64,000 nucleotides of DNA from Chryseobacterium culicis (GCF_002979755.1 NZ_PCPP01000001.1:900665-964664); one strand, 5' to 3'; positions 27,991 through 37,907 are shown, counted from the first letter of the stretch. The notes: generated by a model from the sequence alone, not told the origin. Numbers and translations: made by a program.

Positions 27991-28180
27991 ATTTAATTTA
28001 AAATATTCTATATTATAATCGCAACGATCTTTACTGAAAATCTCTGAAAGCTTTTTTCAGGTCTCTCACAGGACTTTCAATATTATTTTGAACAAAAATA
28101 GGATTAAAATTTCTAAAAAACTTTGTCTTTTGACAATAAAATACCTGATAATTTTCAATTTTTGGCTTTTCAGGAAAAGA

Positions 28181-28570
28181 CTATTTCTTATTCTCTCTTT
28201 CTTTTACTTTCTTATAAAACCATGTTTTAGGGCTACCGGCCATTGAAAATAGAAGCAGATCATCTTTACTGACTTTGGAAATTTTCATTGGGGTAACTTT
28301 TTCATCACCATTGTACTTCATTTTCAACAGATTGTTGTCTATCTGATAAGTCCCGCTATTTCCCATGGAACTGAAAGTTTTATTCTGATTAAATGTGAGA
28401 ATTCCTGTTCCGTATCTGGAATTGTTTGTCTTGGTTTTCAATGTATCGGTATTACGGATTTCTCCCTCATAGATATCAATAAATTCCCAGGAACCGGAAA
28501 GTTTATTGGATGAGCAGGAGGCTGTAAAAAGTAAAAGAAAATAAAAAAGAATAGGTTTGAGTTTAAACAT
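28181..28570 (-). CDS. Small lipocalin-like lipoprotein
   Basis: A 129-residue protein with lipobox TASC (Cys19). LSGSWEFIDIYEGE and later GTYQIDNNLLKMKY give the opening and central strands of lipocalin-like proteins found in Bacteroidota. The C-terminus is basic. The function is unknown and the gene stands alone. Confidence 0.7.
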   Translation of the reverse strand: MFKLKPILFYFLLLFTASCSSNKLSGSWEFIDIYEGEIRNTDTLKTKTNNSRYGTGILTFNQNKTFSSMGNSGTYQIDNNLLKMKYNGDEKVTPMKISKVSKDDLLLFSMAGSPKTWFYKKVKERENKK

Positions 28571-28596
28571 GAAAGTTAAAAGTTTTTATAAATTAC

Positions 28597-28625
28597 AAAA
28601 AGCACCCTGCTGACAGAGTGCTTTT
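28597..28625 (-). terminator. Hairpin terminator downstream of the tandem repeats
   Basis: AAAAGCAC (28597-28604) pairs with GTGCTTTT (28618-28625), and on the minus strand a T-run follows. It probably ends the glycosyltransferase transcript after it has passed through the 180-bp repeats. Confidence 0.7.
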
Positions 28626-28680
28626 ATTTATTAAGATGAAGTTATTATATTTAATTGTGGTTTCCTATTATTTAGCTTAA

Positions 28681-28860
28681 AAACCACTAATTACACAAAT
28701 TTTATACACTAATATCACAAATACCAATAGTGTTATTTGTGAAACATTCGCGTCATTAGTGTTTAAACTAAAACCACGAATTACACTAATTTTATCCACC
28801 AATATCACAAGCATACATAGGGCTATTTGTGAAACATTCGTACCATTAGTGTTTAAAGAT
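28681..28860. repeat. Two tandem 90-bp repeats
   Basis: Units 28681-28770 and 28771-28860 are about 80 percent identical by eye. Both end ATTAGTGTTTAAA and contain CTATTTGTGAAACATTCG or a close variant. The second unit abuts the stop codon of the glycosyltransferase gene. A diverged relative is at 31489-31572. Confidence 0.85.
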
Positions 28861-29810
28861 TATATCACTTCGTCAATATTATAGTTCTTATGCTCGCGGT
28901 TTGTTCTGATAATCATTTCTCCCAGGAACCCTGCTACAAACAGAAGACTTCCCAAAATCATCATGGTTAAAGCAATAAAGAACCAAGGGTTATTGGTAAT
29001 TAAATGTCCGTAAATTCCTCTTGCAACATCAATAAGTTTAGAAATTCCTAACCAAAGTGCAGAAAGAAAACCCACAATAAACATTAAAGTACCCACAGCT
29101 CCAAAGAAATGCATTGGCCTTCCTCCAAAACGGCTTACAAACCAAAGGGTGATTAAATCCAGAAATCCTCTGACAAATCTTTCGGTTCCGAATTTTGAAG
29201 TTCCGTAAGGTCTAGCCTGGTGCTGCACTTCTTTTTCCGTGATTCTTCTGAAACCAGCATTGGCAGCCAGTACCGGAATATAACGGTGCATATCTCCATA
29301 CACATCAACTGATTTTACCACCTGTCTTTTATAGGCTTTCAAACCACAGTTGAAATCGTGAAGATAAACTCCTGAAACTTTTCTCGCTGCTGCATTGAAT
29401 AGTTTTGACGGAATATTTTTCGTCATTACATTATCAAAACGCTTCTTTTTCCAACCGGATACGATATCATAATTATCATGAATCACCATATTATACAGTT
29501 CCGGAATTTCTTCAGGGAAATCCTGCAAATCGGCATCCATGGTAATCACTACCTCTCCGTTTGTTCTTTCAAAAGCAGCATGAAGCGCCTGTGATTTTCC
29601 ATAATTTCTGGAAAATTTAATAGCGTGGATCTGAGGATGCTGTACTTTCATATTCTCAATAATGCTCCACGACAAATCCGTACTTCCATCGTCTACAAAC
29701 CAGATTTCATAAGATAAACTGCTGGTTGTGCATACTTTATCAATTCTTGAAAAAAGCTCTTCCAGAGAGTCTTCTTCGTTCAGTAACGGAATAACTATAG
29801 ATAAATTCAT
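28860..29810 (-). CDS. GT2 glycosyltransferase, polyprenyl-phosphate type
   Basis: A 316-residue protein. VDDGSTDLSW near 39 binds the nucleotide, DADLQD near 96 is the metal-binding DxD-like motif, and HDFNCGLKAYKR near 153 is the acceptor region. Two membrane helices occupy the last 90 residues. This matches GtrB/ArnC-like transferases that load a sugar on undecaprenyl phosphate at the inner membrane. It is the second gene after a DUF4199 gene (16-bp gap). Confidence 0.9.
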   Translation of the reverse strand: MNLSIVIPLLNEEDSLEELFSRIDKVCTTSSLSYEIWFVDDGSTDLSWSIIENMKVQHPQIHAIKFSRNYGKSQALHAAFERTNGEVVITMDADLQDFPEEIPELYNMVIHDNYDIVSGWKKKRFDNVMTKNIPSKLFNAAARKVSGVYLHDFNCGLKAYKRQVVKSVDVYGDMHRYIPVLAANAGFRRITEKEVQHQARPYGTSKFGTERFVRGFLDLITLWFVSRFGGRPMHFFGAVGTLMFIVGFLSALWLGISKLIDVARGIYGHLITNNPWFFIALTMMILGSLLFVAGFLGEMIIRTNREHKNYNIDEVI

Positions 29811-29826
29811 TTAATTTTAATAAAAA

Positions 29827-30429
29827 TTAGGCTTGGTTTGTTTCTTCGGGCTGATGTATTGTTCTTGTTCTGAAAAACGCTCCGAAAAACACCGACAAAA
29901 CTACGTAAAATATAAGAATTGCTGCAAAATATCCTGAAAAATGGCTAGCGGTAAGCATATCTTTTCCTTTAACCGCCTCAGGAGTGAAGCTTTGCAATCT
30001 TTCTTTGTACTTCTGATCCAGCTCGTCAATATCTTTCTGATGCTTCATGATTTTTCTTGCAGAAGTATATTCTGTATCCAATTCTGATTTTTGTCTCTGA
30101 ACATATTGGTAGTTCAACAGGCTTTTAGCAGCCGGATCTACAAAGGTTAAAAAGGCATAAATACTGAAGATGGAAAGAATTCCTCCGATAAACATCGGAA
30201 CGAATGCTCTTTTGAAAGCGTCTTTGAATTTTACTACTCTATGGTTGTTCCAATAAGATTTTACAGACCAGAAAGCTGTTCCGGCATATAAAATAGGCAA
30301 AACAAAAGCATTGGCTTTCAAAGAGATATCAAAATAATTGATTCCTGAGAAAAAAGTATATACTACAAAGAAAACGATCATTGTAGCGATAAAAAGTATA
30401 ATTCCTAGTGTTGATGGACTTTTCGTCAT
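29827..30429 (-). CDS. DUF4199 membrane protein
   Basis: A 200-residue protein with four hydrophobic helices (about residues 8-30, 40-57, 78-98, 168-190). A long charged helical segment between the third and fourth contains HQKDIDELDQKYKERL. This matches the DUF4199 layout. The frame is open to 30507, but ATG 30429 (MTKSPSTLG) immediately precedes helix 1 and is chosen. Function unknown. It is divergent from ffs and in operon with the GT2 gene. Confidence 0.85.
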   Translation of the reverse strand: MTKSPSTLGIILFIATMIVFFVVYTFFSGINYFDISLKANAFVLPILYAGTAFWSVKSYWNNHRVVKFKDAFKRAFVPMFIGGILSIFSIYAFLTFVDPAAKSLLNYQYVQRQKSELDTEYTSARKIMKHQKDIDELDQKYKERLQSFTPEAVKGKDMLTASHFSGYFAAILIFYVVLSVFFGAFFRTRTIHQPEETNQA

Positions 30430-30528
30430 ATTTAAATTTTTAAAAAAAAGTTGAAAATTTTTCCCTCTAAATGTCAGGCGTTTAGCTTTACCACTGCATT
30501 TTTTCAACTAATTTTCTTTGATAAAGTT

Positions 30529-30557
30529 TTGAAGTTTATAAAATATTCCTACCTTTG
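30529..30557 (+). promoter_or_regulatory. Promoter of ffs
   Basis: TTG (30529-30531), 18 bases, then TACCTTTG (30550-30557). The expected start of transcription is within a few bases of the 5' end of the RNA stem at 30561. Confidence 0.85.
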
Positions 30558-30560
30558 CAA

Positions 30561-30660
30561 CGGCAAGTCCTAAACAACCAGCTCCTGAGAATCCTCCAGG
30601 GTGGGAACGCAGCAAAGGTAATCGGTCGTAGCGGTGTGATTTAGGTAGCTTGCCATTTTT
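30561..30660 (+). ncRNA. ffs: Signal recognition particle RNA, small bacterial type (4.5S)
   Basis: The ends pair as GGCAAG (30562-30567) with CTTGCC (30649-30654), followed by a run of ten T (terminator). In the middle, CCTCCAGGGTGGGAACGCAG with CAAAGGTAA is the conserved domain IV. It has the GGAA apical loop and the CAGG / AGCA internal-loop sides recognised by the Ffh M domain. The roughly 100-nt size fits. A full Bacteroidota promoter precedes it. It pairs with Ffh to target membrane proteins to FtsY and SecYEG. Confidence 0.94.
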
Positions 30661-30776
30661 TTTTTGGTTTAAAGTAAGAAGAGAGGTAATTTGATAATTA
30701 TCTTTTTTTGTTTTTAATACCTTACGCATCATTTTCATTTTTCTAATTTTCAGATTACCTCCGGGTTCGTTATTGA

Positions 30777-31463
30777 TTAAAATTCGAAGGTCTCACCTAG
30801 TTTTGGTAAAACAAGTTCTACATTTTTATCTGCAAAATGTTGCAATGCACTTTCATGATTGATTTCAATGGCAGGGAAAGTATCAAAGTGACATCCGATT
30901 ACTTTCGGTGTTTTTAATAGCTCTGCTGCTGCAAAAGAAGCTTTTCTAGGGCACATTGTATAATGGCTTCCGATGGGAAGAATAGAAAGATCAATGTTTC
31001 CGTATAATCTTGGAAACAGCTCCATATCCGCCATTACTCCTGTATCACCTGCCAAATAGATGTTCTTACCTTCAGGAAGTCTGAAGATATACCCTACAGG
31101 AACGCCTCCATAGCTTCCATCCGGGAAAGAACTTGTATGGTGAGCCGGAACCATGGAAATTTTCAGATCGTCGATTTTTGCCGACCCTCCTAAGTTCACA
31201 TCGTCTTTATTTTTTGCCTGTTGGAAGTAACCGCATACTTCTGGAACTCCAATGATGGTAGCTTCAGGATAATGCTGCAATACTTCTCCTACATCCGCAA
31301 TGTGATCACCGTGTGCATGGGTCAACAGGATATAGTCGATTTTTTGAGCAGAAATCTCAAAACCTGATTCTGCTTTTTTGTAGTTGTAAAAAGGGTCACT
31401 CAAAATTGTTTTGTCCTTGTAGGTAAACAGGAAACAATTTTGCCCTAAGAATTGTATTTTCAT
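30777..31463 (-). CDS. Metal-dependent hydrolase, UPF0173 / metallo-beta-lactamase fold
   Basis: A 228-residue protein. LTHAHGDHIADV near 47 is the HxHxDH zinc motif. PAHHTSSFPDG, LAGDTGVMADM and the terminal CHFDTFPAIE supply the remaining metal ligands and UPF0173 signatures. The frame is open to 31505, but the family starts MKIQFLGQNC, giving ATG 31463. A cytoplasmic hydrolase of unknown substrate. Confidence 0.92.
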   Translation of the reverse strand: MKIQFLGQNCFLFTYKDKTILSDPFYNYKKAESGFEISAQKIDYILLTHAHGDHIADVGEVLQHYPEATIIGVPEVCGYFQQAKNKDDVNLGGSAKIDDLKISMVPAHHTSSFPDGSYGGVPVGYIFRLPEGKNIYLAGDTGVMADMELFPRLYGNIDLSILPIGSHYTMCPRKASFAAAELLKTPKVIGCHFDTFPAIEINHESALQHFADKNVELVLPKLGETFEF

Positions 31464-31488
31464 TTTAAATTTAGTTTCAATTATTATT

Positions 31489-31572
31489 AAACACAAATGA
31501 CTCAAATAATTTCACAGACATCACCATGAGATTAGTGACATTTGCAAAAGTATTCGTGCCATCCGTGTTTTT
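31489..31572. repeat. Diverged third copy of the repeat at 28681-28860
   Basis: It shares the order ATTAGTG, TTTGCAAAAGTATTCG, CCATCCGTGTTTTT with the 90-bp units (CATTCG, CCATTAGTGTTTAAA). It lies between the SRPBCC gene and the UPF0173 gene. Confidence 0.5.
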
Positions 31573-31579
31573 TTATCTA

Positions 31580-32026
31580 TTATTTCGATGGGAATTTATC
31601 TTCGATAAGCCTAAGATTAATTCCATGTTCCAGATAAGCTTTACAACCGTCTAAAACTGTCGTAAAACCTCCTGTATTGTCATTAATTACTTTTAACAGA
31701 TCTTCGCCTGTCTGGCTGAATCCGTAGCTTTTAATCACAACAAGAGTACCTTTTTCCATGGCTTTGAATTCATAGTCTACGTTTGTTGAAGGTTCTCCCC
31801 ACTCTGTTCTGATCAGCTGGTTGGGAATGATCTGATGAACTTTCACTACAGATTGTACTCCGTACATTTCCCATTCCCAGGTAACGGTCTTACCTTCTTC
31901 CAACTTTCCGGTAGATTTTGTAAACCAGAAATTGGTAGTCACTTCCGGATTGATGAATGCTTCAAAAACATCTTCAACCGGCTTTCTGATAAGCATTTGA
32001 GCTTCAACATAGATCGTAGAACTCAT
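31580..32026 (-). CDS. SRPBCC / AHSA1-like protein
   Basis: A 148-residue START-like protein. IRKPVEDVFEAFINPE, then TTNFWFTKSTGKLEEGKTVTWEW, and the long C-terminal helix TTVLDGCKAYLEHG are typical of activator of Hsp90 ATPase homologue 1-like proteins. It has a lipid-cavity fold with unknown ligand. It starts 17 bp after menA in the same orientation, so it is probably the last gene of the menB-menA unit. Confidence 0.88.
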   Translation of the reverse strand: MSSTIYVEAQMLIRKPVEDVFEAFINPEVTTNFWFTKSTGKLEEGKTVTWEWEMYGVQSVVKVHQIIPNQLIRTEWGEPSTNVDYEFKAMEKGTLVVIKSYGFSQTGEDLLKVINDNTGGFTTVLDGCKAYLEHGINLRLIEDKFPSK

Positions 32027-32043
32027 GATATAATATTTTGGAT

Positions 32044-32973
32044 TTAGTTAAATAAATTAAGTCCGACTGCCGTAAGAATTGCCATTACAAACGTCATGAT
32101 TCCTACCTGCTTTAAATATTGATCTAATTCTTTCGGTTCTTTTACGGATAAAATCTTTCTTCTTAGTTTTGATAATGGGATCAACAGGATCATTACAATA
32201 AAAACATAGTAATTTTGCCCCTGCATGAATCCATTGATCCCTAAAAACGCAAGAATAAGCAATAATGGAAGCTGTAACAGTACCATTTCATAGATCATTG
32301 CATTTCTGAATCCGATTCTCAATGCAAAGCTGTTTTTCCCTGATAGTTTATCGCTTTCAATATCTCTCATGTTGTTCAGGTTAAGAACCGCCATACTCAT
32401 CATTCCAACAGCAGTTCCAGGTAATAAAATATCCCAGCTGAAAGTTTTTGTAAACAGAAAATAACTTCCACATACGGAAACAAGCCCAAAGAAGATAAAA
32501 ACAAAGAGATCTCCCAGTCCCATATATCCGTAAGGTTTTTTACCTACTGTATATCCAATTGCTGCAAGAATACATGCCACTCCTAATCCTATGAAAATAT
32601 AAAATTCATTCATATAGTTTGGAATGAAAGCTACGTACAACAAAGCAATGGTAGCAATAAAAGACAATGCAGCGAAAAGTATTACTGCATTTTTCATCTG
32701 TTTTGCGGTAATTTTCCCTGATGCCACTGCTCTTGCTTCTGCCTCATTCATTCTTTTAGCATCAGTTCCTTTTACCCCATCTCCATAATCATTGGCATAA
32801 TTTGATAAAATCTGGTATAAAAGCGTCACCAAAAGAGCAAGGGCAAGGATCTTCCAATCCCAAGTTCCGCCTTCTCCGTAAAGTCTCCATTTTGCAATGA
32901 AAGCTCCCATAATAATTCCGCTTAAGGAAAGCGGTAAAGTTCTTAGCCTTGCGGCTTTTATCCAATCAGTCAT
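32044..32973 (-). CDS. menA: 1,4-dihydroxy-2-naphthoate polyprenyltransferase
   Basis: A 309-residue UbiA-superfamily membrane protein with about nine helices. The prenyl-diphosphate motifs are NDYGDGVKGTD (about 63-73) and NMRDIESDK (about 188-196), as in MenA. It joins the isoprenoid tail to DHNA to form demethylmenaquinone at the inner membrane. The gene upstream is menB, which confirms the pathway. An inverted repeat lies between them. Confidence 0.95.
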   Translation of the reverse strand: MTDWIKAARLRTLPLSLSGIIMGAFIAKWRLYGEGGTWDWKILALALLVTLLYQILSNYANDYGDGVKGTDAKRMNEAEARAVASGKITAKQMKNAVILFAALSFIATIALLYVAFIPNYMNEFYIFIGLGVACILAAIGYTVGKKPYGYMGLGDLFVFIFFGLVSVCGSYFLFTKTFSWDILLPGTAVGMMSMAVLNLNNMRDIESDKLSGKNSFALRIGFRNAMIYEMVLLQLPLLLILAFLGINGFMQGQNYYVFIVMILLIPLSKLRRKILSVKEPKELDQYLKQVGIMTFVMAILTAVGLNLFN

Positions 32974-32999
32974 AATTTGTATAATGTACAGTGTATCAT

Positions 33000-33049
33000 G
33001 TACAATGTAAACTCATTAATGGATATCATTAATACATTTTACATTGTAC
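33000..33049. repeat. Inverted repeat between menB and menA
   Basis: GTACAATGTAAA (33000-33011) and TTTACATTGTAC (33038-33049) pair perfectly. Inside, ATTAATG and CATTAAT pair again. The message between menB and menA would fold into one long hairpin. Confidence 0.78.
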
Positions 33050-33060
33050 TTTTTACAATT

Positions 33061-33897
33061 TTAAGATATCCATTGATCTTCTCCGAAGTTGGGTTTTCTT
33101 TTTTCAAGGAAAGCATTTCTTCCTTCTTTAGCTTCTTCAGTCATGTAAGCTAAACGAGTTGCTTCTCCTGCAAATACCTGCTGTCCTACCATGCCGTCAT
33201 CTGTAAGGTTCATGGCGAATTTCAGCATTCTGATAGACATTGGAGATTTAGCTAATATTTCCTGAGCCCATTCGTAGGCTGTGTCTTCTAATTCTGCATG
33301 GGGAACAACTTTGTTTACCATTCCCATTTCAAAAGCTTCCTGAGCGGAATAATTTCTTCCTAAAAAGAAGATTTCACGGGCTTTTTTCTGTCCTACCATT
33401 TTCGCAAGGTAAGCAGAGCCATAACCCCCATCGAAACTTGTAACGTCAGCATCAGTTTGTTTAAAAATAGCATGTTCTTCACTTGCTAAAGTAAGATCAC
33501 ATACTACATGAAGTGAGTGTCCTCCACCAACTGCCCATCCCGGAACCACTGCGATCACCACTTTCGGCATGAAACGGATCAAACGCTGAACTTCAAGAAT
33601 ATTTAAACGGTGTCTTCCGTCTTCTCCTACATACCCCTGATCTCCTCTTGCTTTTTGGTCTCCTCCACTACAGAAAGCCCAACCTCCGTCTTTAGAACTT
33701 GGTCCTTCTCCTGAAAGTAAAACAACACCTATTGAAGGGTCTTCAGAAGCGTCATAAAAAGCATCGTATAATTCTGAAGTTGTCTTTGGTCTGAACGCAT
33801 TACGTACTTCCGGTCTGTTGAAAGCAATTCTTGCTACTCCGTTAGATTTTTTATAGGTAATATCTTCGTATTCCTTGGCGGTTTTCCACTCGATCAT
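33061..33897 (-). CDS. menB: 1,4-dihydroxy-2-naphthoyl-CoA synthase
   Basis: A 278-residue crotonase-fold enzyme. CSGGDQKARGDQGY near 78 is the MenB-specific loop, and GWAVGGGHSLH near 119 contributes the oxyanion hole. DVTSFDGGYGS near 150 carries the catalytic Asp region. Its length matches the family. It converts o-succinylbenzoyl-CoA to DHNA-CoA in menaquinone synthesis, and menA follows directly. Confidence 0.97.
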   Translation of the reverse strand: MIEWKTAKEYEDITYKKSNGVARIAFNRPEVRNAFRPKTTSELYDAFYDASEDPSIGVVLLSGEGPSSKDGGWAFCSGGDQKARGDQGYVGEDGRHRLNILEVQRLIRFMPKVVIAVVPGWAVGGGHSLHVVCDLTLASEEHAIFKQTDADVTSFDGGYGSAYLAKMVGQKKAREIFFLGRNYSAQEAFEMGMVNKVVPHAELEDTAYEWAQEILAKSPMSIRMLKFAMNLTDDGMVGQQVFAGEATRLAYMTEEAKEGRNAFLEKRKPNFGEDQWIS

Positions 33898-33914
33898 CTT
33901 ATAAAAATTTTTCT

Positions 33915-33922
33915 CAAAGATA
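33915..33922 (-). promoter_or_regulatory. -7 promoter element of menB
   Basis: TATCTTTG on the minus strand matches TAnnTTTG and lies 17 bases before the menB ATG. No -33 TTG is evident. Confidence 0.5.
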
Positions 33923-34064
33923 CGGAATTACAGAGAATTTATGAGGGTGAAATTTACTGATCATTACTATTGAGAAGAGAAATTTTGAATGATGAATTTC
34001 CGGCTATACCTATTCAGTCGGAACTGCTTTTAGAATAAGCGATAGAGAGTTTTGATTATAAAAC

Positions 34065-34094
34065 AAAAGCCGGAGCATTTCTGTTCCGGCTTTT
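34065..34094 (-). terminator. Terminator of the gyrA-TPR unit
   Basis: AAAAGCCGGA (34065-34074) pairs with TCCGGCTTTT (34085-34094). On the minus strand further T follow. It lies 21 bases beyond the TPR gene stop. Confidence 0.85.
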
Positions 34095-34115
34095 TATGAT
34101 TGTGTTATCTAATGA

Positions 34116-35147
34116 TTACTTTGCAGCTGCACTTAGTTCAACTTCTTTAGCTTTCATTTCTTTAACTTTTTCAATGTTTTTAGTTACTACATAAATTTCT
34201 TTTAATGCAGAAACAGCGTCAAGACTTTTTGGATTTGCTTTATACCATCCTTCAGCATATGGCAATGCTTTTCCGAATCTCTCTCTTCTTGCATCAATCA
34301 GCTTAGAAGCTTCGTCCGGTTTGTCTTTTCTCAGTGCATTAATCTCTCCTACAACTTTAGCATCATCTCCGATAGTAGTATAAACCAGGTTTTGGTATGC
34401 ATCAGAGAAGTCTGGCTTAAGTTCAATTGCTTTTTTGAATGCATCTATAGCATCATTAGCAGTAGCAGGGTTTTTAGCCTGCATTACTCCAAGATTATAC
34501 CAGTTTGTTGCATCGTTAGGATTTTTCGCTAGCTGCTCTTTCAATCCAGCAACAAATTTATCAGTGTTTCCTGACTGAAGATATGCTGTAGTCTGAGCTT
34601 CTTTAAGTTTGGCACTGTTTGGGAATTTAGCTAATCCTTTTTCAATAACAGCAAGAGCTTCAGGTGCTTTTTTAGCATTTAGAAGTAATGAAGTTAAAGT
34701 TTCATATAAATCAGATTCTATACTTTTTGACTGTTCTGTTTTGAAATCAGTATAGTCTGTGTTCTTCTTCATAAGCTCCCAAGTCGCTTTATCAAGATTT
34801 ACCACCTGACCTGTTTTCTTTTCTTTTGCAGTATAAGTAGTTTCCACACCTGTAAATCCTGAATTTACAAGGTCTGTATATATTTTGATAGACTGGTCAC
34901 TGTTATTAGCTAACGCGTGGCTAAGTCCGGCATAATACATATATATTTTATTGTCCTGACCACTAGATTTTAATAAGTCATAAACTTCAATAAACTTAGG
35001 TGCTGCCACTGCATAATTTTTTGCATTATATGCATCCATAGCTGCTTTGTTGGCTTCCTGAAGCTTTACATTCAGGGCATTCGCATCTTTTTGTCCGAAA
35101 ACAAAAGCAGACGCTACGATAGCCATTCCTAAAATTAGTTTCTTCAT
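34116..35147 (-). CDS. Exported TPR protein
   Basis: A 343-residue protein with a signal peptide (1-18, ending VFGQ). Several tetratricopeptide-like helix pairs follow. NAKNYAVAAPKFIEVYDLL is near 41, TNWYNLGVMQ starts near 210, and AIDAFKKAIELKPDFSDAY near 236 is the clearest unit. Periplasmic scaffold or assembly factor; partner unknown. It lies 29 bp downstream of gyrA, probably co-transcribed. Confidence 0.86.
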   Translation of the reverse strand: MKKLILGMAIVASAFVFGQKDANALNVKLQEANKAAMDAYNAKNYAVAAPKFIEVYDLLKSSGQDNKIYMYYAGLSHALANNSDQSIKIYTDLVNSGFTGVETTYTAKEKKTGQVVNLDKATWELMKKNTDYTDFKTEQSKSIESDLYETLTSLLLNAKKAPEALAVIEKGLAKFPNSAKLKEAQTTAYLQSGNTDKFVAGLKEQLAKNPNDATNWYNLGVMQAKNPATANDAIDAFKKAIELKPDFSDAYQNLVYTTIGDDAKVVGEINALRKDKPDEASKLIDARRERFGKALPYAEGWYKANPKSLDAVSALKEIYVVTKNIEKVKEMKAKEVELSAAAK

Positions 35148-35176
35148 AATAACTATTTTATATTTAATTGTACAAT

Positions 35177-37759
35177 TTATTCTTCTGAATCAGAATTCTC
35201 ATTTTCTGCCTGAGGTTCCGCATTGTCTTCCTGGTTATCAAATAGTGATCCTACTCCTTCTTCTACTTCTTCAATCTCTTCAGTTTCTTCAGAATCTTCT
35301 TCTACATCTTTATCCATTTCTACTTTTGCAATGGCTGCAATTTCGTCATTTTTCTTAAGGTTGATCAGTTTTACACCCTGAGTATTTCTACCCATTACTC
35401 TCATTTCATCCATTCCCATTCTGATGGCAACACCGGATTTGTTGATAATCATCAATCCGTCTTCGTCTGTTACGTTTTGAATAGCAATCAGGTTTCCTGT
35501 TTTGTCAGTAATGTTCAGCGTAATTACTCCTTTTCCTCCTCTGTTGGTAATTCTGTAGTCTTCTACTGCAGTTCTTTTTCCATATCCTTTTTCAGATACT
35601 ACAAGTACTGTTTCGTTCTCTACATCGTTCACAACAATCATACCAATAGCTTCATCACCATCTTCAAGCAAGATACCTCTTACCCCGATAGATCCTCTAC
35701 CTACTTCTCTTACTTTTTCTTCAGGGAAACGGATACATTTACCATTTTTAGTAGCAATCATGATCTGAGAAGTTCCGTTCGTCAGATAAGCTCCTAATAA
35801 CTGGTCATTGTCTCTAATCTCAATGGCATTCACCCCATTCACTCTTGGTCTTGAATACGCTTCTAATGATGTTTTCTTGATAGTACCGTTTTTGGTTACC
35901 ATCACAACGCTCATTTGATTTACATATTCAGAATCTTTAAGGTTATTGGTTCTGATATAAGCTTTGATCTTATCATCCGGCTCGATATTGATAAGGTTTT
36001 GTACTGCTCTTCCTTTTGCTGTTTTGGAGCCTTCAGGAATTTCAAATACTCTTAACCAGTAACATCTTCCTTTTTCTGTAAAGAACAGCATATACTGGTG
36101 GTTGGTTGCAGAAACAATATACTCAAGGAAGTCGGAATCCCTTGTTGTTGCCGCTTTGTTTCCTACACCTCCTCTACTTTGAATTTTATATTCTGAAAGT
36201 GAAGTTCTCTTGATATATCCTGCGTGAGAGATGGTAAGAACTACAGATTCGTTCGGGATAATATCTTCGATAGACATTTCTCCTCCTGAGTAATCAATTT
36301 CAGTTCTTCTTTCGTCTCCGTATTTTTCTTTGATTTCGATCAATTCGTCTTTGATGATCTGGAATCTTCTTGGCTCGTTGGCTAAGATATCTTCCAAATT
36401 TTCAATTTCTTTCATGATGGCATCATATTCATCACGGATCTTATCAAGCTCCATTCCTGTCAGACGAGCTAATCTAAGGTCAAGGATTGCCTGAGCCTGG
36501 ATATCTGAAAGTTCAAACGCCTCGATTAAGCCTTCTTTTGCAGCCTGAGGGTTGGCACTGTGACGGATAATAGAAATTGCTCTGTCTAAAGAATCCTGAG
36601 TTCCGATTACTTTCATGAACCCTTCAAGGATATGCGCTCTTTCTTTTGCTTTCTTAAGCTCAAACTGAGTTCTTCTTACGATTACTTCATGTCTGTGCTC
36701 TACAAAGTGATGAATGATATCTTTAAGATTCAGCTGCTCTGGTCTTCCGTGTACCAATGCAATATTGTTTACACTGAAAGAAGTCTGAAGTGCTGTATAT
36801 TTATATAATAGGTTAAGAACAACATTCGGAATGGCATCGTTTTTCAGTTCGTACACCACACGAAGTCCTTTTCTATCCGATTCATCTCTGATCTCGTGGA
36901 TACCAGGAATTTTTTCGTCTTTTACAAGCTCTGCTGTTCTGGCAATCATTTCAGCTTTGTTCACCTGATAAGGGATTTCAGTAACGATAATAGCGTTTCT
37001 GTTTCCGATTTCGTCAAAGTTAACTTTTGCTCTTAAAACCACTCTTCCTCTTCCTGTATGGAAAGCATCTCTTACACCGTCATAACCATAGATGATACCT
37101 CCTGTAGGGAAATCCGGAGCAATGATATGCTGCATTAATTCATCGATGGTAATTTCTTTGTTATCGATATAAGCGCAGATGGCATCTACAGACTCAGATA
37201 AGTTGTGGGGCGCCATATTGGTAGCCATCCCTACTGCAATACCAGAAGTACCGTTTACCAAAAGGTTAGGAACTTTCGTTGGCATTACTGTTGGTTCCTG
37301 CAAACTATCATCGAAGTTATTTTGGAAATCAACTGTTTCTTTGTCTAAGTCTGAAAGAACCTCATCAGAGATTTTTTTCAATCTTGCCTCAGTATAACGC
37401 ATTGCTGCAGGCGGGTCACCATCCATAGAACCAAAGTTACCCTGTCCGTCTACCTGCGGATAACGCAAGCTCCAGTCCTGGGCCATTCTTACCATAGCAT
37501 CATATACAGAGGAATCTCCGTGCGGGTGATATTTACCCAAAACATCCCCAACAATTCTCGCAGATTTTAAATATTTTCTATTAGAAAACACCCCTAATCC
37601 ATACATACCATACAGTACTCTTCTATGAACGGGTTTCAAGCCGTCTCTTACATCCGGTAACGCTCTTGAAACGATAACGGACATCGAATAATCGATATAA
37701 GACGACTTCATTTCATCAACAATGTTGATAGGAATCAGTCTTTCTCCTTCTTTTTGCAT
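35177..37759 (-). CDS. gyrA: DNA gyrase subunit A
   Basis: A 860-residue protein from ATG 37759 (MQKEGERL); the frame also has a TTG two codons earlier. The catalytic Tyr is in AMRYTEARL (about residue 122). In the quinolone region [10 protein letters not shown] keeps the Ser and Asp equivalent to E. coli Ser83 and Asp87, so no target mutation is seen there. The GyrA box reads QSRGGVG instead of QRRGGKG. The C-terminal beta-pinwheel is followed by a very acidic tail of about 45 residues. It supercoils DNA with GyrB. Confidence 0.97.
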   Translation of the reverse strand: MQKEGERLIPINIVDEMKSSYIDYSMSVIVSRALPDVRDGLKPVHRRVLYGMYGLGVFSNRKYLKSARIVGDVLGKYHPHGDSSVYDAMVRMAQDWSLRYPQVDGQGNFGSMDGDPPAAMRYTEARLKKISDEVLSDLDKETVDFQNNFDDSLQEPTVMPTKVPNLLVNGTSGIAVGMATNMAPHNLSESVDAICAYIDNKEITIDELMQHIIAPDFPTGGIIYGYDGVRDAFHTGRGRVVLRAKVNFDEIGNRNAIIVTEIPYQVNKAEMIARTAELVKDEKIPGIHEIRDESDRKGLRVVYELKNDAIPNVVLNLLYKYTALQTSFSVNNIALVHGRPEQLNLKDIIHHFVEHRHEVIVRRTQFELKKAKERAHILEGFMKVIGTQDSLDRAISIIRHSANPQAAKEGLIEAFELSDIQAQAILDLRLARLTGMELDKIRDEYDAIMKEIENLEDILANEPRRFQIIKDELIEIKEKYGDERRTEIDYSGGEMSIEDIIPNESVVLTISHAGYIKRTSLSEYKIQSRGGVGNKAATTRDSDFLEYIVSATNHQYMLFFTEKGRCYWLRVFEIPEGSKTAKGRAVQNLINIEPDDKIKAYIRTNNLKDSEYVNQMSVVMVTKNGTIKKTSLEAYSRPRVNGVNAIEIRDNDQLLGAYLTNGTSQIMIATKNGKCIRFPEEKVREVGRGSIGVRGILLEDGDEAIGMIVVNDVENETVLVVSEKGYGKRTAVEDYRITNRGGKGVITLNITDKTGNLIAIQNVTDEDGLMIINKSGVAIRMGMDEMRVMGRNTQGVKLINLKKNDEIAAIAKVEMDKDVEEDSEETEEIEEVEEGVGSLFDNQEDNAEPQAENENSDSEE

Positions 37760-37907
37760 AAACAAATTTTATTATAATGATAGTCAGACCTTTAGCTGTA
37801 AGTCTGAAAATTATTTATTTCCAATTTTTATTAACGGGCTAATTTACGAAAAAAATGCCGATTTTTGCTGTAGAATTTATCCAAAAAATCTTAAAAATTC
37901 ATAAAAA

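Noticed and set aside
30508..30738. A 76-codon open frame on the minus strand
   Set aside because: It runs through the antisense of the SRP RNA gene and its poly-T terminator; the codon content is not protein-like.
35177..37759. Quinolone-resistance change in gyrA
   Set aside because: The Ser and Asp matching E. coli positions 83 and 87 are both retained; the altered GyrA box (QSRGGVG) seems normal for this phylum.
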